Shown piece after piece: positions 1 to 5,605 of a stretch of DNA of 5,755 nucleotides; within the stretch, counting starts at the first letter, position 1, and every line of letters begins with the position of its first letter. The position numbers and the translations under genes were made by a program. Under the pieces are notes generated by a model. It did no database searches, was not told the DNA's origin, and worked only from the letters and a program-made list of their open reading frames with translations. The DNA is from Clostridia bacterium (lineage in GTDB: Bacteria; Bacillota; Clostridia; Oscillospirales; Butyricicoccaceae), in assembly GCA_017396925.1 (NCBI GenBank), contig JAFQKM010000226.1:1-5755 (forward strand), written 5' to 3'.

Positions 1-162
1 GCCTATATGGTCCTGATGATCCTGACCGCCATGCCGGCCGGTACGACGACGGCCATTCTGGCCGAGGGCTACGGACAGGACCACATCTTTGCCTCCAAGG
101 CGGTCTTTGTCACCACCGTTCTGTCGTTGGTGACAGTCCCCCTCATGGCAGCGATTATTTAA
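1..162 (+). CDS. AEC-family (auxin efflux carrier-like) transporter, C-terminal end only
   Basis: The reading frame is open from the first base and ends at TAA 160-162, giving the last 53 residues of a protein that begins outside the window. It starts AYMVLMILTAMPAGTTTAIL, followed by a polar stretch (AEGYGQDHIFASK) and a final hydrophobic helix (AVFVTTVLSLVTVPLMAAII). The MPAGTTT segment, an AE.YG loop and a last transmembrane helix of the form FVTTVLSLVTVPL are the usual C-terminal end of AEC/auxin-efflux-carrier permeases, which are ten-helix inner-membrane proteins proposed to export small organic anions. The substrate cannot be told from this fragment. The gene converges on the PLP enzyme at 271-1425 and ends just before a hairpin terminator. 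Family assignment is by remembered motif pattern; other ten-helix permeases are less likely. Confidence 0.8.
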   Translation, partial: AYMVLMILTAMPAGTTTAILAEGYGQDHIFASKAVFVTTVLSLVTVPLMAAII

Positions 163-166
163 AGTG

Positions 167-205
167 AAAAATCAAGCGCCGCAGGCATTGCCTGCGGCGC
201 TTTTT
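167..205. terminator. Bidirectional intrinsic terminator between convergent genes
   Basis: An 11-bp perfect GC-rich stem (175-185 AGCGCCGCAGG with 191-201 CCTGCGGCGCT) closes a five-base loop (CATTG). On the + strand it is followed by a T run (201-205), ending the AEC transporter transcript 13 bases after its stop. Read on the minus strand the same stem is followed by TGATTTTT (complement of 167-173), so it can also stop the transcript of the PLP enzyme gene. Confidence 0.9.
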
Positions 206-217
206 CAGCCGTCCATG

Positions 218-259
218 CGGGCCTGCGGCCCGGAGGGAAGGGGGACCGCCTTTGGCGGT
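218..259 (-). other. Two small hairpins in the 3' untranslated region of the PLP enzyme transcript
   Basis: Between the stop codon of the minus-strand gene and the shared terminator lie two perfect 6-bp hairpins with three-base loops: 245-250/254-259 (ACCGCC, GGCGGT) and 218-223/227-232 (CGGGCC, GGCCCG). Neither is followed by a T run, so neither looks like a terminator alone. They may simply stabilise the 3' end of the message. The nonamer GCCTGCGGC at 221-229 is shared with the terminator stem (190-198, and inverted at 178-186). Confidence 0.5.
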
Positions 260-270
260 GGAAGGGTCAT

Positions 271-1425
271 TTACAGCGCGAGAAAAGAATCGTGGTATTC
301 TTTCGCTCTATCCAGCGCCCGGTCGACATCGGCGGCATTGGAGGCCGCACCCAGAGAGAAGCGGATGAACCCGGCATCCATGCGGCTGACAGCCACGCAG
401 TGGTCTGCCATCCATGCCTTCATGTGGTCGGGGTCGGGGACGCTGATCGAAAGGATCCCGGCGCGGTGGGCCGGATCTTCGGGGGTGACGAGCATATAGC
501 CGATGGCTTTGAGGCCGTGATACAGCTTGTCGGCCAAGGCGGCAATATGGGTATGAATACGGTCGATGCCCACTTCTTCCAAAAGGGAAAGTCCGCCATG
601 CAGGGCGTAAATGCCCGGATAGTTGAGGTTGCTCTGCTCCAGCTTGCGGGCGTCGAGGGGATCGGTGCAGAGGTTTTCCCAGCGTTCGCGGTCGATGGTC
701 CATGCCGCCGAGCTGCCCACATGGGTGGGGTTCAGCTTTTCCAGCAGGGCAGGGGAGGTATAGAGAATACCGATGCCCGGGACGGCCAGCAGGCCCTTGT
801 GTCCGCCGGCGGCAACGGCATCGATGCCCCATGCTTCGGCGTGGAAGGGCAGAATACCAAGGCTCTGGATAGCATCGACCACAAGGGAAATGCCCCTTTC
901 GCGGCAGAGCCTGCCCAGCGCCGCAAGGTCGACGGTATAGCCGGTGGATGCCTGTACATGGCTGACGGCGATCATGCGGGTATGGTCGTCGATCTGCTCG
1001 ATAAACTTTTCCACAGGCAGTGCATAACCTTCGGCACACACCATGCGGATCTCTACCCCTCCGGCTTTGAGGGCCAGCCACGGCATGAGGTTGGAGGTGT
1101 GCTCCTGATCGTTGAGGATGATATTATCCCCCGGCTGCCAGGGGAAAGCCTGCGCGATCCTGTTCAGACCCTCGACAGTGTTCTTGGTGAAGGCAATATT
1201 TCTGGGGGATACGCCGCCAATGAGGGCATTGGCCATCACGCGGGTGGCCTCGGCAGTTTCGTTCCACTGGCGTTTGCCGTCAAGGGCGCCCGAAAAGGCG
1301 GTCTCGAAATAGGCATCCATACCGGCTTTGGCCGCGCGGCAGCCGCCGTTGTGGAAGGCCGATTCCATATAGGTGCGAACATCGAAAACAGGGCATTGTG
1401 CGCGAAAACTTTTCTGCCAATCCAT
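271..1425 (-). CDS. Class V aminotransferase-fold PLP-dependent enzyme (cysteine desulfurase/isopenicillin-N-epimerase-like), function unassigned
   Basis: A 384-residue cytosolic PLP enzyme of fold type I, class V. The chosen ATG (1425-1423) has AAGGAGGT 8 nt upstream; an in-frame ATG nine codons earlier (1452) has only a weak site. Visible landmarks: QEHTSN at 107-112, where His109 matches the histidine stacking on the PLP ring; SHVQASTG at 155-162; DAIQSLG at 184-190 with the Asp that pairs with the pyridine nitrogen; AGGHKG at 206-211 with Lys210 as the Schiff-base lysine; GIGILY at 217-222; and FIRFSLG at 353-359 with Arg355 as the likely carboxylate-binding arginine. The SufS-type loop carrying the catalytic cysteine (RTGHHCAMP in E. 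coli SufS) is absent between AVS and RMDAGFIR, so sulfur donation of that type is unlikely. Cys343 lies upstream of the expected spot. Substrate unknown. It is monocistronic, with a shared terminator downstream and an inverted repeat upstream. Confidence 0.88.
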   Translation of the reverse strand: MDWQKSFRAQCPVFDVRTYMESAFHNGGCRAAKAGMDAYFETAFSGALDGKRQWNETAEATRVMANALIGGVSPRNIAFTKNTVEGLNRIAQAFPWQPGDNIILNDQEHTSNLMPWLALKAGGVEIRMVCAEGYALPVEKFIEQIDDHTRMIAVSHVQASTGYTVDLAALGRLCRERGISLVVDAIQSLGILPFHAEAWGIDAVAAGGHKGLLAVPGIGILYTSPALLEKLNPTHVGSSAAWTIDRERWENLCTDPLDARKLEQSNLNYPGIYALHGGLSLLEEVGIDRIHTHIAALADKLYHGLKAIGYMLVTPEDPAHRAGILSISVPDPDHMKAWMADHCVAVSRMDAGFIRFSLGAASNAADVDRALDRAKEYHDSFLAL

Positions 1426-1453
1426 GCGGGATACCTCCTTGATGGGGATCATA

Positions 1454-1487
1454 TTTTATCCTGCAGTATTGCGAAAGCAGGATAAAA
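1454..1487. repeat. Perfect 11-bp inverted repeat upstream of the PLP enzyme gene; possible operator or leader hairpin
   Basis: TTTTATCCTGC at 1454-1464 is exactly inverted as GCAGGATAAAA at 1477-1487, with a 12-base spacer and about 23 bp (two helical turns) between arm centres. It lies 29 bp upstream of the chosen start of the minus-strand PLP gene. On that strand a possible -35 (TTTACA, 1495-1490) precedes it and poor -10 candidates lie in or after it (AATACT 1470-1465 at 19-bp spacing; TAAAAT 1458-1453), so the arms would overlap the promoter. There is no T run outside the arms, so it is not a standard terminator. It could bind a dimeric repressor or fold as an mRNA leader hairpin; the regulator is unknown. 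Confidence 0.6.
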
Positions 1488-1518
1488 CGTGTAAAATAGA
1501 AAGGTAAAGGATCATAAT

Positions 1519-1559
1519 AAAAAACACCGAAAATCATGGCTCAGCCATGCTTTTCGGTG
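1519..1559 (-). terminator. Intrinsic terminator of the tRNA-Arg gene
   Basis: On the minus strand, seven bases after the CCA end of the tRNA, CACCGAAAA (1559-1551) pairs with TTTTCGGTG (1533-1525) and CATGGC/GCCATG continue the stem (1549-1544 with 1540-1535) around a three-base TGA loop. A single internal mismatch (1550 against 1534) interrupts it. Six T residues follow (complement of 1519-1524). This separates the tRNA transcript from the PLP enzyme gene downstream. Confidence 0.92.
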
Positions 1560-1566
1560 CCTGAAA

Positions 1567-1643
1567 TGGCACGCCCGAGGGGATTCGAACCTCCGACCTA
1601 CCGCTTAGGAGGCGGTCGCTCTATCCTGCTGAGCTACGGGCGC
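1567..1643 (-). tRNA. tRNA-Arg, anticodon CCU, CCA encoded
   Basis: The 77-nt minus-strand gene folds as a full cloverleaf. Acceptor stem is GCGCCCG with CGGGCGT (one G-U pair), then discriminator G and encoded CCA (complement of 1567-1569). The D arm is GCTC/GAGC with a nine-base loop, the anticodon stem ACCGC/GCGGT encloses CTCCTAA with anticodon CCT, the variable loop is AGGTC, and the T arm is GGAGG-TTCGAAT-CCCCT. Anticodon CCU reads the arginine codon AGG. The T stem has one A·C mismatch (standard positions 51:63) and a G·U pair at 49:65. The gene stands alone, with its own promoter and terminator. Confidence 0.95.
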
Positions 1644-1658
1644 GTATCGTACCCGAAT

Positions 1659-1687
1659 ATGATACCCGCTTTGGCCGGAAATGTCAA
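1659..1687 (-). promoter_or_regulatory. Sigma-70/SigA-type promoter of the tRNA-Arg gene
   Basis: Read on the minus strand, a consensus -35 TTGACA (1687-1682) and a -10 TATCAT (1664-1659, one mismatch) are separated by exactly 17 bp. Initiation would fall about 7 bases after the -10, near 1652, leaving a leader of under ten bases before the mature tRNA 5' end at 1643. It lies back to back with the start of the + strand phosphoesterase gene. Confidence 0.88.
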
Positions 1688-1697
1688 CTGCTCTGTC

Positions 1698-1733
1698 GGG
1701 AGGTGCCCTTATATGAAAAGGAGCACTCGATTG
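1698..1733 (+). promoter_or_regulatory. Two in-frame ribosome binding sites and start codons for the YmdB-family gene
   Basis: GGGAGGTG (1698-1705) stands 9 nt (from its GGAGG core) before an ATG at 1713. A second site, AAGGAG (1718-1723), stands 7 nt before an in-frame TTG at 1731. The upstream pair is preferred because the Shine-Dalgarno match is longer and the codon is ATG. The TTG start would give a protein beginning MNILAIGD, closer to the usual family N-terminus. Both could be used. Confidence 0.55.
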
Positions 1734-2501
1734 AATATATTAGCCATCGGCGACGTCTGCGGCGCGGCCGGACGCAAGCTGATTCAAAAACGCCTGAATG
1801 CCCTGCGCCGTGAAGTGAAGGCCGATCTGGTCATCGTCAACGGCGAGAATGCCAACGACAACGGCCGCGGTCTTGCGCCCGAAACGGCCGAGGATTTCTT
1901 CTATGCCGGTGCGGACGTCATTACATTGGGCAACCATGCCTTCAACGACCGCCGCATCTTCAATTATCTCGACGAGCAGAAGTACATTGTCCGCCCCGAA
2001 AATGCGCCTGCCCGCGCCCCCGGTTATGGCTGGACGGTTATCGAATGCGGCGGCAAGATGATCTGCGTGGCCAATCTGCTGGGCCGCGTCGATATGGACT
2101 ATCGCAACAACAGCCCCTTTGAAGCGGCCGACCGTATTCTGAAGACGGCCGACGCCGATTTCTTTATTTTTGATATGCATGCCGAAGCCACCAGCGAGAA
2201 GCGGGCCCTGGGCTATTACCTCGATGGCCGTGCCAGCATCGTCTTCGGCACCCATACCCATGTGCCCACCCGCGACCTGCACGTGATGCCCAAAGGCACC
2301 GGCTATATCACCGATCTGGGTATGAGCGGCGCCAGCGTTTCGGTTCTGGGCGTTAAACCTCAGCGCTCAATCGACATGTTTTTGGGCGAACCCTATGTAA
2401 GATATGAATATTCCGATGTCGACCCCGTCATTCAGGGTGCCCTGTTTACGCTGGATTCCAATGGCAGATGTGTCGGCACCCAATACATCGATTTCAAATA
2501 A
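1713..2501 (+). CDS. ymdB: YmdB/TIGR00282-family metallophosphoesterase (probable 2',3'-cyclic nucleotide phosphodiesterase)
   Basis: A 262-residue calcineurin-like phosphoesterase of the YmdB family; the family is normally about 260-265 residues, so it is full length. Bacillus subtilis YmdB hydrolyses 2',3'-cyclic nucleotides in the cytosol and influences biofilm and motility gene expression. The dinuclear-metal ligands can be seen in order: Asp14 (IGDV), Glu45 and Asn46 (NGEN), Asn74 with His75 (LGNHAF), His156 (DMHAE), and His181 and His183 (GTHTHVPT). GYITDLGMSG at 197-206 is the usual family motif. The start at 1713 is backed by GGAGGTG; TTG 1731 is a real alternative (256 residues). It is divergent from the tRNA gene and 18 nt upstream of pgeF, so it probably leads a two-gene operon. 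No clear + strand promoter is visible. In many Firmicutes this gene follows rny (RNase Y), but here a tRNA gene precedes it. Confidence 0.9.
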   Translation: MKRSTRLNILAIGDVCGAAGRKLIQKRLNALRREVKADLVIVNGENANDNGRGLAPETAEDFFYAGADVITLGNHAFNDRRIFNYLDEQKYIVRPENAPARAPGYGWTVIECGGKMICVANLLGRVDMDYRNNSPFEAADRILKTADADFFIFDMHAEATSEKRALGYYLDGRASIVFGTHTHVPTRDLHVMPKGTGYITDLGMSGASVSVLGVKPQRSIDMFLGEPYVRYEYSDVDPVIQGALFTLDSNGRCVGTQYIDFK

Positions 2502-2519
2502 AAAGGAAGTAGAAAACCC

Positions 2520-3338
2520 ATGTCTGAACTGCTTGAAAGAACCTTTGAAAAGGGCGGAACCTATTTCGTATCCCCCCAGCTTTCCATCTGTCCTCATCTC
2601 GGACACGCCTTTTTCACCCGTCAGGGCGGCGTATCCAAGGGCATTTTCGAGAGTCTCAACTTCCGTTATACCGGCGGCGATAACGAAAACGATATCGCTA
2701 AAAATTATAAGATCGCAGCCGAAGCCATCGGCGGCAGATATGAAGATGTTGTCCGCACCTGCCAGCTGCATACCGATACCGTCGGTGTTGTCCGCGCGCG
2801 CGAGGGCGGCTTCCGTCAGGTGGGTGCGCCCGATGGCTGTGACGCACTGATCACCAATGTCCCCGGCGTTGTGCTGGCCGGCTTCTATGCCGACTGCCAG
2901 CTTATCCTGCTCTATGACGAAAAGAACCACGCCATCGGCGCTGTACATGCCGGCTGGCGCGGTGTGGCCAACCGGATTTTGACCAAGACCATCGAGAAGA
3001 TGGGGAAGGAATACGGCACCCAGCCCAAAAATATCGTGGCGGCCGTCGGCCCCTCCATCTGCCGCCGCTGCTTCGAGACCGACGACGACGTCAAGGAGAT
3101 CCTCTTCGAGATCTATGAAGATCAGGTGCCCGATTATTTCTATAAGGAAGGCGCCAAGTGGCATATCGACCTCAAGATGCTGACCTACTCGTCGCTCATC
3201 CGTCTGGGTGTTTTGCCCTACAACATCGATGTTTCCAACCGCTGCCCCTGCTGCGGCGACGAAGAACTCTATTGGTCCCACCGCCGCACCCGCGGCAACC
3301 GCGGTGTACACGCCGGTATGATCATGCTTAAACCCTGA
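2520..3338 (+). CDS. pgeF: PgeF/YfiH/YlmD-family enzyme (purine nucleoside phosphorylase / peptidoglycan editing factor, formerly 'laccase domain')
   Basis: A 272-residue cytosolic protein of the Cu-oxidase_4 (YfiH) family, full length. Members have been shown to cleave or deaminate purine nucleosides (the LACC1 family), and E. coli YfiH removes wrongly incorporated L-Ser from UDP-MurNAc peptides; which job applies here cannot be told. The metal-site triad is present: His84 (CQLHTD), Cys126 (YADC) and His143 (VHAGWRG). Other family motifs are FFTRQGGVS at 31-39, GPSIC at 177-181, and a C-terminal CPCC plus SHRRTRGNRG (242-262). The usual proline two residues after the triad cysteine (ADCxP) is leucine here (ADCQL). 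The ATG has AGGAAG 10 nt upstream and follows ymdB after 18 nt, so the two are probably co-transcribed. No hairpin terminator follows, and transcription could read on into the asp23-fakA pair. Confidence 0.9.
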   Translation: MSELLERTFEKGGTYFVSPQLSICPHLGHAFFTRQGGVSKGIFESLNFRYTGGDNENDIAKNYKIAAEAIGGRYEDVVRTCQLHTDTVGVVRAREGGFRQVGAPDGCDALITNVPGVVLAGFYADCQLILLYDEKNHAIGAVHAGWRGVANRILTKTIEKMGKEYGTQPKNIVAAVGPSICRRCFETDDDVKEILFEIYEDQVPDYFYKEGAKWHIDLKMLTYSSLIRLGVLPYNIDVSNRCPCCGDEELYWSHRRTRGNRGVHAGMIMLKP

Positions 3339-3429
3339 TTTCTGAAAAAAGAGATAAAAAGAACCCGAGACGCAGAAAAGTGCAAAAAAATCTTAGAAAA
3401 TATATTAAAAATACTTAGTCAATCAAAAT

Positions 3430-3458
3430 TTGTCGTGCATTTTCGGCAAAGGTATGAT
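3430..3458 (+). promoter_or_regulatory. Probable SigA-type promoter for the asp23-fakA operon
   Basis: TTGTCG (3430-3435, four of six to TTGACA) and TATGAT (3453-3458, five of six to TATAAT) are spaced by 17 bp. They lie in the only long AT-rich gap of the window, with A tracts upstream (about 3344-3430) that could act as an UP element. Predicted initiation near 3465 gives a leader of about 50 nt before the asp23 start, with GGAGG 5 nt ahead of the ATG. Confidence 0.65.
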
Positions 3459-3514
3459 ACAATGTAGAACAGAATACTCTGCATCGCTCAGACACAACTT
3501 GTTCGGAGGCAATT

Positions 3515-3865
3515 ATGAAGCTTGTTAACGACTATGGAACCATCGCGGTATCGAACAGGGTTATTGCGGCAGTCGCCGGAAATGCGGCTTCAGCCTGTTT
3601 CGGCGTCAAGGGTATGACAGAGACCTCGGTGAAGGACGGCATTGTCCGCCTGCTCCATCGGGAGCATATGACCAAGGGCGTCTTTGTAACACCGTCCGAA
3701 GACGGCAGCAGCGTCGACATCGAGCTGCACATTGCCGTAGATCCCGGCGTGAACCTCACGGCGGCGGGCGAATCCATTATTACAGAAGTCAGATACAATG
3801 TTGAACAACAGACAGGATTCAAAACGGGTAAGATCACCGTTTGCGTCGATGGCGTCAAGGCCTGA
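3515..3865 (+). CDS. Asp23/Gls24-family envelope stress response protein (YloU-like)
   Basis: A 116-residue protein made of a single Asp23 domain (PF03780) over roughly residues 5-113: YGTIAVSNRVIAAVAGNAASACFGVKGM near the N-terminus, a central VDIELHIAVDPGVNL, and the closing VRYNVEQQTGFKTGKITVCVDGVKA. There is no signal peptide or transmembrane segment. Family members are small cytosolic proteins, some tethered to the membrane by a partner, and S. aureus Asp23 is abundant and linked to cell-wall stress. The ATG has GGAGG 5 nt upstream. It ends 26 nt before fakA, the standard Firmicute arrangement (yloU-yloV in B. subtilis), which strongly supports the assignment. Its precise biochemical role in that pair is not established. 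It is likely driven by the promoter at 3430-3458. Confidence 0.92.
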   Translation: MKLVNDYGTIAVSNRVIAAVAGNAASACFGVKGMTETSVKDGIVRLLHREHMTKGVFVTPSEDGSSVDIELHIAVDPGVNLTAAGESIITEVRYNVEQQTGFKTGKITVCVDGVKA

Positions 3866-3891
3866 GAGATCCTGTGATTGGAGGCAGTACA

Positions 3892-5553
3892 GTGGCAAAA
3901 ATCATTGACGGCGAAGTTTTTAAGAATATGATGATCGAGGGCGCAGCCGCCGTAGACGCCCGCAAGGAAGAAATCAACGATCTCAACGTATTTCCCGTTC
4001 CCGACGGCGATACCGGCATCAATATGTCCCTGACATTGAACGCCGCCGCCAAGGAACTGGCCAAGATGCAGAGTCCCACCCTGGGCAAGGCGCTGGAGGT
4101 TTCCTCCTCGGCCGTTCTCCGCGGCGCACGCGGCAACTCGGGTGTTATCACATCCCTGCTGTTCCGCGGCATTGCCAAGGGCATGAAGGATGTTTCCACC
4201 GCCGATGGCGGCAATCTGGCCAACGGCCTGACCGAGGGCGTCGCTGCCGCTTATAAGGCCGTCCTCAAGCCCGCCGAGGGCACCATCCTCACCGTCTCCC
4301 GCATCGCTGCCGAGGCCGCTGTGAAGGCTGCCAAGGAAGACCGCGACTGCGAAAAGGTCCTGCTGGCCGCCATCGAGGCCGGTAAGGTCGCCCTGGAGGA
4401 GACCACCGAGCAGAACCCCGTTCTGAAGAAGGCCGGCGTTGTCGACGCAGGCGGCTTCGGCTTTATCGTTCTGCTGGAAGGTATGTATATCGCACTGAGC
4501 GGCCAGACCGGCCTGCGCTCGGTATTTATGCCCAGCATCAAGAAGCCCGTCGAGGTTTCTGCCGATGCAATGGCCGATTTCTCGCAGTTTGATACCGGCG
4601 AGATCACCTTCTCCTACTGCACCGAGTTTATCGCCGAGCGCAAGGATAAGAAGCGCAGCCCCGATAAGCTCCGCGAGTTCCTGATGAGCATCGGCGACTC
4701 GGTCGTCGTTGTCGAGGATGATGAGATCATCAAGGTCCATGTCCACACCGAGAACCCCGACAAGGCACTGGGCGAAGGCCTTAAGTATGGTCCTCTGCTG
4801 ACCATGAAGATCGAAAACATGCGTGCCCAGCACGAGCAGCTGCTGAAGGAAGCCCGTGAAGAGCAGATGGGCGAGCGCAAGGTCGCCGCTCCCGAAAACC
4901 GCTACGGCTTTGTTGCCGTTGCAGCCGGCGAGGGCCTGAGCTCGGTCTTTGTTGATCTGGGTGTCGACAATATGGTCGAGGGTGGTCAGACCATGAACCC
5001 CTCCACCGAAGACATCCTCAACGCCATCGATGCAACCCCCTCCGAGGTCGTTTTCGTTCTGCCCAACAACAAGAACATCATCATGGCCAGCGAGCAGGCC
5101 GCACCTCTGTCCGACAAGCAGGTCGTCGTTCTGCCCACCAAGACCATTCCTCAGGGTCTGTGCGCCATGCTGGCCTTCGACCCCGATGTTGATCTGAGCG
5201 TCAACGAAGATTCGATGAACAAGGCCATCCAGAATGTCCGCACCGGTCAGATCACCTATGCCGCCCGCGACAGCGAGTTTGAGGGCCGCAACATCAAGGA
5301 AGGCGACTTTATGTCAATGGCCGACGGCAAGCTGGTTCATACCAACAAGAAGTTTGAAAGCGTCGTTAAGAAGCTGGCAAACGAGATCGCCGACAAGAAG
5401 AGCAGCTTCATCACCATCATCTACGGTGAGGGTGCAGATGAAGAGCAGGCAAACGGCGTAGCCGAGGTCTTCCAGAAGGAAGCCAAGAATGCCGAGATCC
5501 AGGTTATCTTCGGCGGCCAGCCCGTTTACTCCTACATCATTTCGGTCGAGTAA
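3892..5553 (+). CDS. fakA: DAK-domain fatty acid kinase FakA (YloV family)
   Basis: A 553-residue cytosolic kinase that, in S. aureus, transfers ATP phosphate to fatty acids carried by FakB, feeding exogenous fatty acids into phospholipid synthesis. Three domains fit the family. The N-terminal DhaL-type kinase domain (about 1-205) has NVFPVPDGDTGINMSLT with Mg-binding Asp38 and Asp40, RGARGNSGV (77-85) and GVVDAGGFGF (182-191). The middle domain (about 235-315) has SYCTEF (Cys243) and VHVHTENP (His283, His285), matching the zinc-site and catalytic residues of FakA. The C-terminal EDD/DegV-like domain (about 338-553) has the conserved GGQTMNPST at 364-372. The start is GTG 3892 with GGAGG 7 nt upstream; an ATG at 3841 lies inside asp23 and lacks support. 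Codon use is strongly C/G-ending, suggesting good expression. No fakB is in the window. A terminator follows directly, so the common downstream gene recG is not in this transcript. Confidence 0.95.
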   Translation: MAKIIDGEVFKNMMIEGAAAVDARKEEINDLNVFPVPDGDTGINMSLTLNAAAKELAKMQSPTLGKALEVSSSAVLRGARGNSGVITSLLFRGIAKGMKDVSTADGGNLANGLTEGVAAAYKAVLKPAEGTILTVSRIAAEAAVKAAKEDRDCEKVLLAAIEAGKVALEETTEQNPVLKKAGVVDAGGFGFIVLLEGMYIALSGQTGLRSVFMPSIKKPVEVSADAMADFSQFDTGEITFSYCTEFIAERKDKKRSPDKLREFLMSIGDSVVVVEDDEIIKVHVHTENPDKALGEGLKYGPLLTMKIENMRAQHEQLLKEAREEQMGERKVAAPENRYGFVAVAAGEGLSSVFVDLGVDNMVEGGQTMNPSTEDILNAIDATPSEVVFVLPNNKNIIMASEQAAPLSDKQVVVLPTKTIPQGLCAMLAFDPDVDLSVNEDSMNKAIQNVRTGQITYAARDSEFEGRNIKEGDFMSMADGKLVHTNKKFESVVKKLANEIADKKSSFITIIYGEGADEEQANGVAEVFQKEAKNAEIQVIFGGQPVYSYIISVE

Positions 5554-5568
5554 TTTCACAAGAATAAT

Positions 5569-5602
5569 AAACAGCCTGTGGAGAGATCCACAGGCTGTTT
5601 TT
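5569..5602 (+). terminator. Intrinsic terminator after fakA
   Basis: AAACAGCCTGTGGA (5569-5582) pairs perfectly with TCCACAGGCTGTTT (5587-5600) around a GAGA tetraloop, with a T run at 5598-5602. It begins 16 bases after the fakA stop. Read on the minus strand the same stem is followed by TTTATTATTC, so weak termination of any opposing transcript is possible. Confidence 0.94.
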
Positions 5603-5605
5603 ACT

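Noticed and set aside
292..1485. 397-codon plus-strand open frame opposite the PLP enzyme
   Set aside because: The minus strand carries a complete class V PLP enzyme with an AAGGAGGT start. The plus frame gives a low-complexity product with no domain.
1536..1712. Upstream extension of the ymdB frame to an ATG at 1536
   Set aside because: The extension runs through the tRNA gene and its promoter, has no ribosome binding site, and adds residues absent from the family.
2367..3311. 314-codon minus-strand open frame opposite pgeF
   Set aside because: It is antisense to a gene whose motifs (QLHTD, ADC, HAGWRG) are all intact, and its translation matches no family I recognise.
3337..3384. TTTCTG...CAGAAA inverted repeat after pgeF as a terminator
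   Set aside because: Only six base pairs with a loop of nearly 30 bases, and no following T run. Too weak to call.
3841..3891. Earlier ATG start for fakA inside asp23
   Set aside because: It has no Shine-Dalgarno sequence and encodes an unusual MRRWRQGLRDP extension. GTG 3892 has GGAGG at 7 nt and matches the family N-terminus.
3532..4833. Long open frame (433 codons) on the minus strand opposite asp23 and fakA
   Set aside because: It lies antisense to two well-recognised genes, its translation is repetitive Gly/Ala/Leu/Asp-rich with no family resemblance, and it is explained by the C/G-ending codon bias of fakA.
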